A stretch of 64,000 bases of DNA from Haloarcula japonica DSM 6131 (GCF_000336635.1 NZ_AOLY01000039.1:192813-256812); one strand, 5' to 3'. Counted from the stretch's first letter, positions 33,603 to 42,838 are shown. Numbers and translations: made by a program. The notes: a model not told the origin generated them from the letters alone.

Positions 33603-35408
33603 ATGTCTGACACGGACCCCACCACAGCCACCGACGACACCCTGCGGACGCCCATCGTCGCCGTTCTGGGCCACGTCGACCACGGGAAGACGAGCCTGCT
33701 CGACAAGATCCGCGGTTCGGCCGTCACTGCCGGCGAATCGGGCGCGATTACTCAGCACATCGGCGCGACCGCCGTCCCGCTGGACGTGATTTCGGAGATC
33801 GCCGGCGACCTCGTGGACCCGACGGACTTCGACCTGCCCGGCCTGCTATTTATCGACACGCCGGGCCACCACTCCTTCTCGACGCTCCGCTCGCGGGGCG
33901 GCGCGCTCGCGGACATCGCCATCCTCGTCGTCGACGTCAACGACGGCTTCCAGCCCCAGACGCTGGAGGCCATCGACATCCTCAAGCGAACGCAGACGCC
34001 GTTCATCGTCGCCGCGAACAAGATCGACACCGTCCCCGGCTGGAACCCCAATGAGGGACAACCGGTCCAGCAGACGATGGACGCCCAGTCCGACCGCGTG
34101 CAGTCCGACCTCAATGAGAAGCTCTACGAGATCATCGGCGAACTCTCGGACAACGGCTTCTCCGCGGATATGTACTGGCGTGTTCAGAACTTCCAGGCCA
34201 ACATCGGTGTCGTGCCGGTCTCGGCCGAAACCAGCGAGGGCATCCCCGACCTGCTGACGGTGATGATGGGGCTGTCCCAGCGGTACATGAAAGAGGAGAT
34301 GGAGATCGACACCAGCGGTCCCGGTGTCGGAACCGTTCTCGAAGTGAAAGACACCCAGGGCTTCGGAACGACGCTCGACGCCATCATCTACGACGGGACG
34401 ATCCGCAGCGACGATACCATCGTCGTCGGCGGGCTGCAGGGGCCAATCATCACCGACGTGCGCGCGCTGCTCCGACCACGTCCGCTCGAAGAGATCCGGA
34501 CCGAACAGGAGTTCGAGCAGGTCGACCAGGTCGCGGCCGCCGACGGCGTCAAGATCGCCGCGCCGGACCTCGGCGACGCGATGGCCGGCGCGCCGATCCG
34601 CGTCATCCGCGACCGCGACCGCAGCGAGGTCATCGCCGAGGTGGAGGAGGAACTCGCCGAAATCGAGGTGACGACCCAGGAAGAGGGGGTCGTCATCAAG
34701 GCCGACACGCTCGGGTCGCTGGAGGCCCTCTCCAGTACGCTCGAAGAGGAGGAGATCCCGGTCATGCGCGCCGAGGTCGGCGCGGTCGCACCCCGCGACG
34801 TCCGGGTCGCAGAAACGGCCGGTGAGCCAACCAATCAGGCGATTCTGGCCTTCAGCGTCGAGGTGCTCGACGACGCGCGCGACCTCGCCGAGCAGGAGGA
34901 CGTGGAGCTGTTCGAGGACGACGTTATCTACCAGCTCGTCGAGTCCTACGACGACCACGTTACCACCATCGAGGAGGCCCAGCAGGAGCAGATTCTGGAG
35001 AACATCACCCGCCCCGCGAAGTTCCGGATTCTGCAGGACCACACCTTCCGCCAGTCCGACCCGGCCGTCGTCGGCGTGGAAATCCTCTCCGGTGAGCTCC
35101 GCCGGAACGTCAACGTCGTCAGGTGGGACGGCGGCGAAGCGAACCGCGTCGGGACCCTCAAGACGATTCAGGACGAGGGCGAAGACGTCGACTCGGCCCG
35201 CGCCGGCGAGCGCATGGCCGTTTCGATCCAGGGACCGACCGTCGGCCGCCAGATCGAGGAGGGCGACGACCTCTGGGTCGAAATCCCAGAGAAACACGCG
35301 AAGATCCTGGAACAGGAACTCAAGGAAGACATCTCCGTCGACGAGCGCGAGGCGCTGTCGATGTATCTGGAGAAACACCGGAACCGCGACCCCTTCTGGG
35401 GGAAGTAA
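33603..35408 (+). CDS. infB: Translation initiation factor IF-2/aIF5B
   Basis: This GTPase helps subunit joining at initiation. The 601-residue protein has G1 AVLGHVDHGKTSLLDKI at about residues 18-34, the switch motif IDTPGHHSF and AANKIDTVPGW, then EF-Tu-like barrel domains and the archaeal C-terminal extension (YLEKHRNRDPFWGK at the end). It lacks an intein and the long N-terminal region of the eukaryotic form, as expected for archaea. A CTTAAC at 33555-33560 could be a distal TATA-like element, giving a leader of about 20 nt. Confidence 0.96.
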   Translation: MSDTDPTTATDDTLRTPIVAVLGHVDHGKTSLLDKIRGSAVTAGESGAITQHIGATAVPLDVISEIAGDLVDPTDFDLPGLLFIDTPGHHSFSTLRSRGGALADIAILVVDVNDGFQPQTLEAIDILKRTQTPFIVAANKIDTVPGWNPNEGQPVQQTMDAQSDRVQSDLNEKLYEIIGELSDNGFSADMYWRVQNFQANIGVVPVSAETSEGIPDLLTVMMGLSQRYMKEEMEIDTSGPGVGTVLEVKDTQGFGTTLDAIIYDGTIRSDDTIVVGGLQGPIITDVRALLRPRPLEEIRTEQEFEQVDQVAAADGVKIAAPDLGDAMAGAPIRVIRDRDRSEVIAEVEEELAEIEVTTQEEGVVIKADTLGSLEALSSTLEEEEIPVMRAEVGAVAPRDVRVAETAGEPTNQAILAFSVEVLDDARDLAEQEDVELFEDDVIYQLVESYDDHVTTIEEAQQEQILENITRPAKFRILQDHTFRQSDPAVVGVEILSGELRRNVNVVRWDGGEANRVGTLKTIQDEGEDVDSARAGERMAVSIQGPTVGRQIEEGDDLWVEIPEKHAKILEQELKEDISVDEREALSMYLEKHRNRDPFWGK

Positions 35409-35458
35409 CGGTTATTTTCCCGACAGGATTTTGTGGTGGCTCGGTGTAGACTGGGCGT

Positions 35459-35638
35459 ATGGTCTCCCGCGAGAACAAGATCGTCGGCGGGTTCGTCATC
35501 GCAGCCCTCATCCTCGGGTATGCGAGCACGGTGCTGGCGGATGTCACCTCGACGGTAACGCTCGCAATACTCCTTGGTGTCGGTGTCATCGCGCCGATGG
35601 TTGTGACTAACTACCTTGACAGAACAGGGACTGCATGA
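35459..35638 (+). CDS. Small two-helix membrane protein after infB
   Basis: The frame runs from ATG 35459 to TGA 35636-35638 and encodes 59 residues. It starts MVSRENKIVGGFVIAALIL, continues with a second hydrophobic segment (LAILLGVGVIAPMVV) and ends NYLDRTGTA. The two helices are short and flank a polar turn (DVTSTVT). It is 50 bases behind infB on the same strand. Codon use and composition fit a real haloarchaeal gene. No family is recognised. Confidence 0.6.
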   Translation: MVSRENKIVGGFVIAALILGYASTVLADVTSTVTLAILLGVGVIAPMVVTNYLDRTGTA

Positions 35639-35660
35639 CGAGTGCCACAGCACCGAGTAA

Positions 35661-35698
35661 TAATATTTAATTAGGAGGCGTGTCTCCGTACAGACACG
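35661..35698 (+). promoter_or_regulatory. Promoter with operator-like palindrome before a small membrane gene
   Basis: AT-rich TAATATTTAATTA at 35661-35673 is a TATA element 27-39 bases before the ATG at 35700. Between it and the ATG, CGTGTCT at 35679-35685 and AGACACG at 35692-35698 form a seven-base inverted repeat with a six-base spacer. It covers the expected transcription start, where a repressor would block initiation; as RNA it could fold into a hairpin at the start codon. Confidence 0.5.
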
Positions 35699-35699
35699 A

Positions 35700-35894
35700 A
35701 TGACCGGGTCCCCGTCGATGCCCGACCTCGTGCTTGCCAGCATCGCGCTCTCGATGCTGCTGGCGTCGCTCGGCGCAATCGTCACCTCAATCAGCTTCGT
35801 GACTGCGCTGAGTGCCGGCAGTCTCCCGGCGACCGGCTCTATCGGCTACGCGCTGTTCTACAATCCGCCGGTCGCCAGCGGCGGCCGCGCCTGA
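35700..35894 (+). CDS. Small membrane protein, 64 residues
   Basis: The protein starts MTGSPSMPDLVLASIALSM and is hydrophobic over residues about 10-35, with a weaker second segment before residue 50 (GSIGYALFYNPPV). ATG 35700 fits the promoter better than ATG 35718. Its promoter region has an operator-like inverted repeat. I do not recognise a family; a small regulated membrane peptide is the simplest description. Confidence 0.55.
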   Translation: MTGSPSMPDLVLASIALSMLLASLGAIVTSISFVTALSAGSLPATGSIGYALFYNPPVASGGRA

Positions 35895-35950
35895 TGTCGG
35901 CGACTACGCGTCACCGTGACCGTTCTGCAGAAAACTGAGAGCGGCGGCTG

Positions 35951-36304
35951 TTACTGTGCTGTCGGTGACGTGTCGTCGCCCATCACCTGCTTGACCTGCA
36001 GCGCGGCGGAGGCGGCGATGCCCTGCGCGAGGTCGTCGCGCTCGGCGTCGGAGATGCTCGCGCTCTCCGGGTCCTCGGGCGTATAGTCTGCGCTGACGAC
36101 CGACCCGACCGGGGGCTGGACTGCGATTGTGGCCCGCGGACCAGTCGTGCTGTTGCTGATTTCCGAACCGACGACGAACTCGCCGGGCAGGAGTTCGCGG
36201 GTCCGGGCGGCGACGCTCGAGAGGTCCCGGCGGAGGTTCTCGCGCTGTTCCGCGGTCAGGGTCACTTCCTCAGTCTCCCCACCAAACGACGTATTACCGT
36301 ACAT
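35951..36304 (-). CDS. Conserved haloarchaeal protein of unknown function (DUF5811-like)
   Basis: The 117-residue protein is acidic and soluble, with MYGNTSFGGETEEVTLTAEQ at the start, ELLPGEFVVGSEISNST in the centre and a helical C-terminal part (DDLAQGIAASAALQVKQVM). It lies behind the arginine decarboxylase gene on the same strand, 83 bases away. I think it belongs to DUF5811, a family seen only in haloarchaea. The function is unknown. Confidence 0.7.
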   Translation of the reverse strand: MYGNTSFGGETEEVTLTAEQRENLRRDLSSVAARTRELLPGEFVVGSEISNSTTGPRATIAVQPPVGSVVSADYTPEDPESASISDAERDDLAQGIAASAALQVKQVMGDDTSPTAQ

Positions 36305-36387
36305 AAACGTTCTCTGTCTCTATGGGGGGGAGCACTAAAAACCCAGTGTCGAGCACAGTTCTGACCGGCACCGTCGGCACGCGCGGC

Positions 36388-36858
36388 TCACAGGACGGGG
36401 TGGCTCTCGCCGTAGGTGGCGAGAACGACGGCGCTAGCGTACTCGGCGTCGTCGGAGGCCGACTCGACGTACACGTTCTCCTCGATGAACTCCCAGTCCC
36501 GGAGGTCCCGGCCGGCGGCCAGCCCCTCACGGATTTCCATCCGGACCGCGTCTTCGCTGGTGCCGTCGACCTCGTAGAAGATGCCCGGCCCCTCCTCGCT
36601 GCGGGCCCAGCCGATGCCCGCGGCCACACTCTCGTCGGGCTGGGCGGTCGCCGAGGACTGGACGACCTCCAGGGCTTCGCCGGGCGGCCCTAGATCCGGT
36701 GCCGTCTCCACCACCTCGATAGTCGGCTCGGCAGGGATGACCGACGAGAGCGAGATGAGGTTATAGTTGTGGACGCCTGCCTCGGCGAGTGCCGCGTCGT
36801 ACGCGGCCAGCGCGGTCGGGCCGGTCGCAGTCCCCCATACGACCCGGATAGTACTCAT
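36388..36858 (-). CDS. pdaD: Pyruvoyl-dependent arginine decarboxylase
   Basis: The enzyme decarboxylates arginine to agmatine. The 156-residue proenzyme has the self-cleavage site in NYNLISLSSVIP at about residues 31-42; cleavage between the two serines would create the pyruvoyl group on the beta-alpha pair. Other landmarks are GIGWARSEEGPGIFYEVDG and MEIREGLAAGRDLRDW. The length fits the family. In archaea agmatine is needed for agmatidine in tRNA-Ile2 and for polyamines; haloarchaea have few polyamines, so the tRNA use is the more likely one here (inference). Confidence 0.9.
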   Translation of the reverse strand: MSTIRVVWGTATGPTALAAYDAALAEAGVHNYNLISLSSVIPAEPTIEVVETAPDLGPPGEALEVVQSSATAQPDESVAAGIGWARSEEGPGIFYEVDGTSEDAVRMEIREGLAAGRDLRDWEFIEENVYVESASDDAEYASAVVLATYGESHPVL

Positions 36859-36900
36859 AGGCGAGAGTCGACGGTCCGTGGGGTAAGGGGTTTCGTTTCG

Positions 36901-38121
36901 CTACGTCGGAACGAGTTTGTAGCACATTCCCGGGCGGTCCGGGTCGCCCTCTGCCGCGCGCTCAGCGTAGTAGATCCCGTCGGCGGTCACCAGCGGCGCA
37001 CTTGTCACATGACCGCGGTTCTCGGTGGTCCAGGCCACCGCACCCGAGTCCCGCTCCAGTGCGTACAGCCGCCCGTCGTAGGACCCGACGAGTACGTGGT
37101 CACGGGTGGCGGCGACGCTCCCGATAATCCACCCGCCGGTGTCGTAGCGCCACTGCTCCTCGCCGCTTTCGAGGGCGATCCCGTACACCCGGTCGTCATG
37201 GCTGCCGACGTAGACGGTGCCGTCGTGGACCGCCGGCGCACACATCACGTCGGCGTCGGTCTCGAAGGTCCACCGTTCCGAGCCGTCGGTCACGTCGACA
37301 GCGGTGACTGTCTCGGCCCACGACGGCACGATAGCGGTCCCGTCGGCAACGGCGATGGGGGCTTTCACGTCGCCGCCGGTGTCGTACCGCCAGACGCGTT
37401 CGAGATCCGGAAACGACCACGCGTAGCAGTAGCCGTCGTTGGAGCCAAACAACAATCGGCCGTGTTCGCGGTCCAGTGCCACCGTCGAGTGGGGGTGGTC
37501 GGTCGGTCGGCTGTCGCGCCACTGCACGTCGCCGGTCGCGGCGTTGACAGCGACGACGCTGCCGCTCGGTGCCGCGTGCTCGACAGCGACGTACAGCGAC
37601 CCGTTGTAGTACGTCGGACTCGCGCCGATGGCGTCGCCCAGTTCCGTCCGCCAGTGCCGCCGGCCGGTTTCGAGATCCAGTGCCGACAGCGCGCCGTCGT
37701 AGGTCCCGATATAGACGGTGTCGTTGGCGATGGCCGGCGTGCCGTGGCTCCCACGCGTCGCCTGCGTAATCGTCGTCGACCACTGGACCTCGCCATCGGG
37801 TGCGATAGCCCGCACGCGGCCGGTATCGTCGGCCAGAATCAGATCACCAGTCGGTGCCAGCGCGGGACTGCCTTTCGCCGCTGTGTGGTCCCCGCGGTTC
37901 GCCGGCAGTTCCCAGGCCCGCTCGACAGCATCCGGAACTGATACGTCCTGATATCCCTTGTTCAGGAGCCCCTGCCGGAACTGCGTGGCAGCGTGTTCGT
38001 CGAGCGCCGTCGATGCGAGCGGATTGAACTGTGACTGACACCCCGCGACTGACCCGACCGTCGTCGCTGCAAGCGTCCCCAGGAACGCCCGCCGCGTCCG
38101 TTCGCGCTCTGTCACGGACAC
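36901..38121 (-). CDS. PQQ-repeat beta-propeller lipoprotein
   Basis: The 406-residue protein begins with a Tat signal (ERTRRAFLGTLAATTVGSV) and a lipobox cysteine (VAGCQSQ) at about residue 28, so it is exported folded and lipid-anchored. The rest is a beta-propeller of seven or eight blades built from repeats such as YVGTYDGALSALDLETGRRHW and VYGIALESGEEQWRYDTGGW, typical of BamB-like or PQQ-binding families. No enzyme residues stand out, so a scaffold or binding role is likely. A TATA-like GATTTA (minus strand, 38141-38147) sits 20-26 bases before the ATG. Confidence 0.85.
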   Translation of the reverse strand: MSVTERERTRRAFLGTLAATTVGSVAGCQSQFNPLASTALDEHAATQFRQGLLNKGYQDVSVPDAVERAWELPANRGDHTAAKGSPALAPTGDLILADDTGRVRAIAPDGEVQWSTTITQATRGSHGTPAIANDTVYIGTYDGALSALDLETGRRHWRTELGDAIGASPTYYNGSLYVAVEHAAPSGSVVAVNAATGDVQWRDSRPTDHPHSTVALDREHGRLLFGSNDGYCYAWSFPDLERVWRYDTGGDVKAPIAVADGTAIVPSWAETVTAVDVTDGSERWTFETDADVMCAPAVHDGTVYVGSHDDRVYGIALESGEEQWRYDTGGWIIGSVAATRDHVLVGSYDGRLYALERDSGAVAWTTENRGHVTSAPLVTADGIYYAERAAEGDPDRPGMCYKLVPT

Positions 38122-38478
38122 CGATACCGGGCGGGGTGGCTTAAATCGCGCGGGGTCACCCGAACACAGGCACCCTTCGAACTGCTCGGCACAAAATCGA
38201 GTGACAGCAGTTCGACTCAGCCCAGTTGCTGGACTTGCACGATTCGGTGAACGGTCCGTTCAAAACACACCCAGGTTCAGGTTTGTGAGCGAAATCAATC
38301 ACTCGAAATAGTAGCCTTAGATATATAAGCATTCCAATAACAACGGCATGCGGATATCAAAACCCATTATAGATGCTGAAAAGCCTGTAAACGTGCCCAT
38401 AGTATAAATTATGAGATTTATCTTCATATTTTATTACCCCCATAATTTATAATCCATGGCTGTTTCGTGAGCGATTGC
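38122..38478. other. Intergenic region with divergent promoters and an AT-rich tract
   Basis: No gene is seen in these 357 bases. It separates the minus-strand propeller lipoprotein from the plus-strand sugar ABC operon. From about 38290 on the sequence is strongly AT-rich. TTATAAT at 38447-38453 is 26-32 bases before the ABC start, and AGATATATAAG at about 38317-38327 is a second TATA-like element. A perfect palindrome lies at 38248-38262 (listed separately). Confidence 0.6.
38248..38262. promoter_or_regulatory. Palindrome TGAACGG-T-CCGTTCA, possible operator
   Basis: A 7-bp perfect inverted repeat with one central base lies about 127 bases upstream of the propeller gene and 217 bases upstream of the ABC operon. 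It has no T-run behind it, so it is not an obvious terminator. A DeoR/GlpR-type regulator encoded at the end of the ABC block is a candidate binder, but the distance to either promoter is large. Confidence 0.35.
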
Positions 38479-39819
38479 ATGCAGAAGAATTCAAAACGCA
38501 CTCGTCGAACGTTCATCAAAAGTGCCGGTGTCATCGGGACAGCGGCACTCGCTGGCTGTAGCGGCGGCTCCGATTCGAGCACCGAAGACGGCTCCGGTGG
38601 CGACGGTTCCGACGGTGAGAGCTCCGACGGTGCCACAACCGGCACCGGATCGGAGACGATGGCGGACGAAATCGTGTTCTACAACGCCGGGTCGCTGGAG
38701 TTCGACCCCGGAACCGAAGCCAACATCGAGCGGTTCGAGGAGGAGACAGGCATCTCTGTGGAAGTCAACGAGGTCCCGTGGAGCAACCTCAAGACCAGTC
38801 TAACGACGATCTGGCGGAACCAGGATAGCACCGTCGACGCGTTCAACGGCCCGACCTGGTGGCTGGCCGACTTCGTCAGCTCCGACTGGCTCGAACCGAT
38901 CGGCCTCGGGGACGACCACATGAGCAAGTTCCCCGACTCGCTGAACGAACTCGTCCAGTTCGACGGCCAGACGTACATGGCCCCCGAGTTCGGAAAGTGG
39001 GGGAGTTACCTCTACGACCAGCAGTACCTGAACGACCAGGGCTTCGACGCGCCGCCGGACACCTGGGACGAGGTGCTGAACCAGGGCGAGCAGCTCTCAC
39101 AGGGCGACAAGTCCGGGTTCGCGTTCACCTGGTCCGGCAAATCCGTGTTCAGCTTCAAGCAGTTCCTCTACCAGGCCGGCGGCCAGCTGTTCAACGACAG
39201 CTACGAGCCGGTGTTCGTCGAGGAAGGGAAGGAAGTGCTCGACTTCTTCAACCAACTCCGGGAGCGCGGCATCACCCCCGACGGGATGTCCAGCCTCGGC
39301 GAGGGCGGCATCGGTGACAACTTCATCGCCGGTCAGTACGCGACCGTCGAATCCTGGACGCCGCTCGGAGCCCGCGCCATCGACGAATGGGACGAGGGCC
39401 GAATCGGCAGCGCCAAGCCGCCGAAAGGGCCGGAGAGCCGCGCGACCTTCCAGGACACGAACGGTATCAGCGTCTCCGCGTTCTCCGAGCGCAAGGACGC
39501 GGCCAAGGAGTTCGCCCGCTTCATGACGACCCGGGCGTCGTCGAAGAACAACATGCTCGTCGAGGGGAACCCGGCTGTCGTTCCGGAAGTGTACGAAGAC
39601 GAGGAGGTCCAAAGCGAATACCCCTCCTGGCTGCTCGAGGACATGCGGTTCAACCTCGAAAACGCACAGAGCGAGACCTACATGGCACAGCCACAGGTCG
39701 ACGACTATCTGAACGAACAGCTCACGCCGGCGCTGCTCGGTAACAAAGACCCCGAGGCAGCCCTCAACGACGCCTACAACAACATCGAGCGCCTCTACCA
39801 GGACATCGGCCTGCTCTGA
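38479..39819 (+). CDS. Sugar ABC transporter substrate-binding lipoprotein
   Basis: This 446-residue family 1 solute-binding protein captures a sugar outside the cell. It begins with a Tat signal (KRTRRTFIKSAGVIGTAALAG) and lipobox cysteine, a Ser/Gly/Glu/Asp-rich linker of about 45 residues, and a periplasmic-binding fold (IVFYNAGSLEFDPGTEANIE, EFGKWGSYLYDQQYLNDQG and further). ATG 38479 is preferred over GTG 38467 because TTATAAT lies 26-32 bases upstream and the Tat motif is then near the N-terminus. The two permeases and ATPase follow. The sugar is unknown. Confidence 0.92.
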   Translation: MQKNSKRTRRTFIKSAGVIGTAALAGCSGGSDSSTEDGSGGDGSDGESSDGATTGTGSETMADEIVFYNAGSLEFDPGTEANIERFEEETGISVEVNEVPWSNLKTSLTTIWRNQDSTVDAFNGPTWWLADFVSSDWLEPIGLGDDHMSKFPDSLNELVQFDGQTYMAPEFGKWGSYLYDQQYLNDQGFDAPPDTWDEVLNQGEQLSQGDKSGFAFTWSGKSVFSFKQFLYQAGGQLFNDSYEPVFVEEGKEVLDFFNQLRERGITPDGMSSLGEGGIGDNFIAGQYATVESWTPLGARAIDEWDEGRIGSAKPPKGPESRATFQDTNGISVSAFSERKDAAKEFARFMTTRASSKNNMLVEGNPAVVPEVYEDEEVQSEYPSWLLEDMRFNLENAQSETYMAQPQVDDYLNEQLTPALLGNKDPEAALNDAYNNIERLYQDIGLL

Positions 39820-39843
39820 TCGGCGCTCCAAGATTTATATATT

Positions 39844-40782
39844 ATGTCAATTGAAAAGAGCCCGCTGCGTCGCAAACTCGACAAGCTGTTCGTCCCGTTA
39901 ACCGTCGGGCCGACGCTCCTGTGGATTGCCGCAATAATCATCTATCCGACTGCGAAGCTACTTCTCAGTAGCCTCCAGTTCCGCAACCCGGTGACAAACG
40001 AGATGGAGTTCGTCGGCCTGCGGAACTTCCAGCGGCTGATCTTCGCACGCGAAGGGGGCGATGCGGCCCTCGGCGTGTTCAGTCCCAGTTTCGTTTCGAT
40101 CACGACGAACACAGTCATCTACGTCGGATTCAGCGTCTCCATTTCGTTCCTGCTCGGCCTCGGTATCGCGCTGTTGCTCGATAAGGACCTGAAAGGGCGA
40201 GGCTGGTTCCGAACGGCAGTCATCGTCCCATGGATTCTCCCGTACGTGATGAGCGGGCTGATGTGGCGCTGGATGTTCCAGTCCGACTTCGGCGCGATCA
40301 ACGGCGCGCTCCAGCGACTCGGCATCATCTCGGGGAACATCCCGTTCCTCTCGGACGGCGCACTTGCCATGATGGCGCTCATCATCGCCGACGTCTGGGT
40401 GTTCACACCGTTTATCATCATCATCCTGCTCGCGGGCCTGCAGAACGTCCCCGAGCAACTGTACGACGCCGCCGAAGTCGACGGCGCGAGTCGGTGGTCC
40501 CGGTTCTGGAACGTCACGTACCCGTTCCTGAAACCGTCGATACTGGTCGCACTGACCATCCGTATCATCTTCGACATCCGGGCGCTGGACCTGGTCTGGG
40601 TGATGACCCAGGGCGGTCCCGGGAAGTCGACTGAGGTGTGGGCCTCCTGGCTGTACCGGACCGCACAGGTATTCAACGAACCCGGGACCGGCGCTGCACT
40701 CGGAGTCGTCCTGCTGGCCGTGACATTCGCCATCGTGGCCAGTCTGTACAAGATATTCGGCGAGTCACCCTACGAAGCATGA
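39844..40782 (+). CDS. Sugar ABC transporter permease 1 (MalF-like)
   Basis: The 312-residue permease has six predicted helices and the EAA loop in its C-terminal half: PEQLYDAAEVDGASRWSRFW, which contacts the ATPase. It is 24 bases behind the binding-protein gene and its TGA overlaps the ATG of the second permease. Helix pattern and length fit the MalF/UgpA side of carbohydrate importers, without the large MalF external loop. Confidence 0.92.
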   Translation: MSIEKSPLRRKLDKLFVPLTVGPTLLWIAAIIIYPTAKLLLSSLQFRNPVTNEMEFVGLRNFQRLIFAREGGDAALGVFSPSFVSITTNTVIYVGFSVSISFLLGLGIALLLDKDLKGRGWFRTAVIVPWILPYVMSGLMWRWMFQSDFGAINGALQRLGIISGNIPFLSDGALAMMALIIADVWVFTPFIIIILLAGLQNVPEQLYDAAEVDGASRWSRFWNVTYPFLKPSILVALTIRIIFDIRALDLVWVMTQGGPGKSTEVWASWLYRTAQVFNEPGTGAALGVVLLAVTFAIVASLYKIFGESPYEA

Positions 40783-41699
40783 GCACGAAGAAATCACCAC
40801 TCAACCGACTGCGTCGGTCGCTGGGACTGGATACACAGAACGAGTGGCCGTCCGTCGCCCGCGAGCGGCTGCTGGCCTACGGACTGCTCGCCGTGTACGT
40901 CCTGGTCATCTGGTTCCCGATCTACTACATCTTCATCACGAGTATCAAGCCGTCGAGCGAAGTGCTGTCGCTGCCGATCACGTTCCTCCCACAGAACCCG
41001 ACGGCACAGAACTACGTGGATATCTTCACCAACCGACCGTTCGACAACTACACGATCAACAGCATGATCGTCGCGACGACGACGACGCTCATCTGTATCA
41101 CCCTGGGGACGGTCACCGGCTACAGTTTCTCCCGGTATGACTTCCTGGGGAACAAATCGCTACTGCTGTCGATTGTCGGCGCGCGGATGATACCCCCTAT
41201 CGCGCTCATTGTCCCGTTCTTCCAGATCATGTCGAACCCGCCGCTCATCGGCGGACTCACCGGGAGCCTGTACGACACCCGGCTCGCGCTCATCCTCACG
41301 TACACGTTCTTCAATCTCCCCTTCGCCGTCTGGATCATGAAGAACTACTTCGACGGCATCCCCGAATCGTTGGACGAACAGGCCCAGATTGATGGCTGTT
41401 CCCGCTGGGAAGCGTTCGTCAAAATAATCCTGCCGATGGCGAAGCCGGGCATCGCGGCCACCGCTATCCTCGCGTTTATCTTCTCGTGGAACGAGTTCGT
41501 CTTCGCGCTCGTTCTCACGTCCTCGGAACAGGCCCAGACGCTGCCGATCGCCGTCTCGCTGTTCGTAGCTGACGACTTCGTGGACTGGGCGCACCTCGCA
41601 GCCGGCGGAATGATCGCCGCGTTACCCGGCATCCTGTTCGGCCTGTTCTTCCAGCAGTACATCGTGAGCGGACTCACACAAGGAGCAGTCAAGGAGTAA
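40779..41699 (+). CDS. Sugar ABC transporter permease 2 (MalG-like)
   Basis: The 306-residue second permease has six helices and its own EAA loop (PESLDEQAQIDGCSRWEAFV). It begins at ATG 40779, which overlaps the previous stop; upstream in-frame codons from 40638 lie inside permease 1 and are not used. It forms the channel with permease 1. The tail ends with GLTQGAVKE, the usual MalG-type end. Confidence 0.93.
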   Translation: MSTKKSPLNRLRRSLGLDTQNEWPSVARERLLAYGLLAVYVLVIWFPIYYIFITSIKPSSEVLSLPITFLPQNPTAQNYVDIFTNRPFDNYTINSMIVATTTTLICITLGTVTGYSFSRYDFLGNKSLLLSIVGARMIPPIALIVPFFQIMSNPPLIGGLTGSLYDTRLALILTYTFFNLPFAVWIMKNYFDGIPESLDEQAQIDGCSRWEAFVKIILPMAKPGIAATAILAFIFSWNEFVFALVLTSSEQAQTLPIAVSLFVADDFVDWAHLAAGGMIAALPGILFGLFFQQYIVSGLTQGAVKE

Positions 41700-41705
41700 C
41701 TAACT

Positions 41706-42836
41706 ATGGCACACGTAGAACTCACCGATCTCGTAAAGGAATTCGACGACGTTACCGCAGTCGACGGCATCTCGCTGGATATCCCCGACGAAAGCTTCAC
41801 CGTCCTCGTCGGCCCGTCAGGGTGTGGCAAGACCACGACCCTGCGCCTCATCGCAGGGCTCGAACGGGCGACCGACGGTGAAATCCGAATCGGCGAGGAC
41901 ATCGTCAACGACGCTCGCGCATACGAGCGCGACATCGCGATGGTGTTCCAGAACTACGCGCTGTATCCGCACAAGACGGTGCGGGACAACATGCGGTTCG
42001 GGCTGGAGCAACACGACACGGACGAGGGGATCATCACCGAGCGGGTCCAGGAGACCGCGGAGTTGCTGCAGATCGAAGAGCTGCTGGACCGCCGACCGTC
42101 GGAACTGTCCGGCGGTCAGCAACAGCGGGTGGCGCTGGGCCGCGCAATCGTTCGCGACCCGGCAGTGTTCCTGATGGACGAGCCGCTGTCGAACTTAGAT
42201 GCGAAGCTCCGCGTCCAGATGCGCGCCGAACTGAACAAGCTCCACGAGGAGCTGTCGACAACGACCGTCTACGTCACCCACGACCAGGTCGAGGCGATGA
42301 CGCTGGCCGACCAGATCGCGGTCATGGACAACGGGCAGATACAGCAGGTCGGGGAACCGACGCACGTGTACTCGAACCCGCGGAACATGTTCGTCGCCGG
42401 CTTCCTCGGCTCACCGAGCATGAACTTCCTCGAAGGCACGCTCGAGGAGTCCGACGCCGGCAAGTTCGAACTGGACCTCGGCGGCGCGATCCACAACGTC
42501 CCCGACGAGTTCACCGACGCGCTCGAACCGTACCTCGGCGACCGCGTGACGCTGGGCATCCGCCCGGAGAACATCGCGCTCAACCAGGACGGCGTCCCGG
42601 CGAACGTCCACCCGGCGACGGTGGAGGTCGTCGAACCGCAGGGCGAGAAGACCGTGCTCGAACTCGAACTCGCCACCGGCCAAAGCATCAAGGCTGCAGT
42701 CGACCCCGATACGACGGTTGAGATGGGCGATGCGGTGAACCTCCGGTTCGACAGGGACTCGCTCCAGTACTTCGACCCGACCACGGGCAAATCGCTAACG
42801 TACGATACGAAGATCGAACAACAAGCGACGATCTGA
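41706..42836 (+). CDS. Sugar ABC transporter ATP-binding protein (MalK/UgpC/MsmX type)
   Basis: The 376-residue ATPase powers the importer. It has Walker A GPSGCGKTTTLRLIAG at about residue 36, the Q-loop region, the signature LSGGQQQRVALGRAIV, Walker B VFLMDEPLSNLD and the H-loop histidine in VYVTHDQVEAMT. A C-terminal TOBE-type regulatory domain (LGIRPENIAL onward) fits CUT1 sugar systems. It starts six bases after the permease stop. The tail ends with a short hydrophilic stretch. Confidence 0.94.
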   Translation: MAHVELTDLVKEFDDVTAVDGISLDIPDESFTVLVGPSGCGKTTTLRLIAGLERATDGEIRIGEDIVNDARAYERDIAMVFQNYALYPHKTVRDNMRFGLEQHDTDEGIITERVQETAELLQIEELLDRRPSELSGGQQQRVALGRAIVRDPAVFLMDEPLSNLDAKLRVQMRAELNKLHEELSTTTVYVTHDQVEAMTLADQIAVMDNGQIQQVGEPTHVYSNPRNMFVAGFLGSPSMNFLEGTLEESDAGKFELDLGGAIHNVPDEFTDALEPYLGDRVTLGIRPENIALNQDGVPANVHPATVEVVEPQGEKTVLELELATGQSIKAAVDPDTTVEMGDAVNLRFDRDSLQYFDPTTGKSLTYDTKIEQQATI

Positions 42837-42838
42837 CG

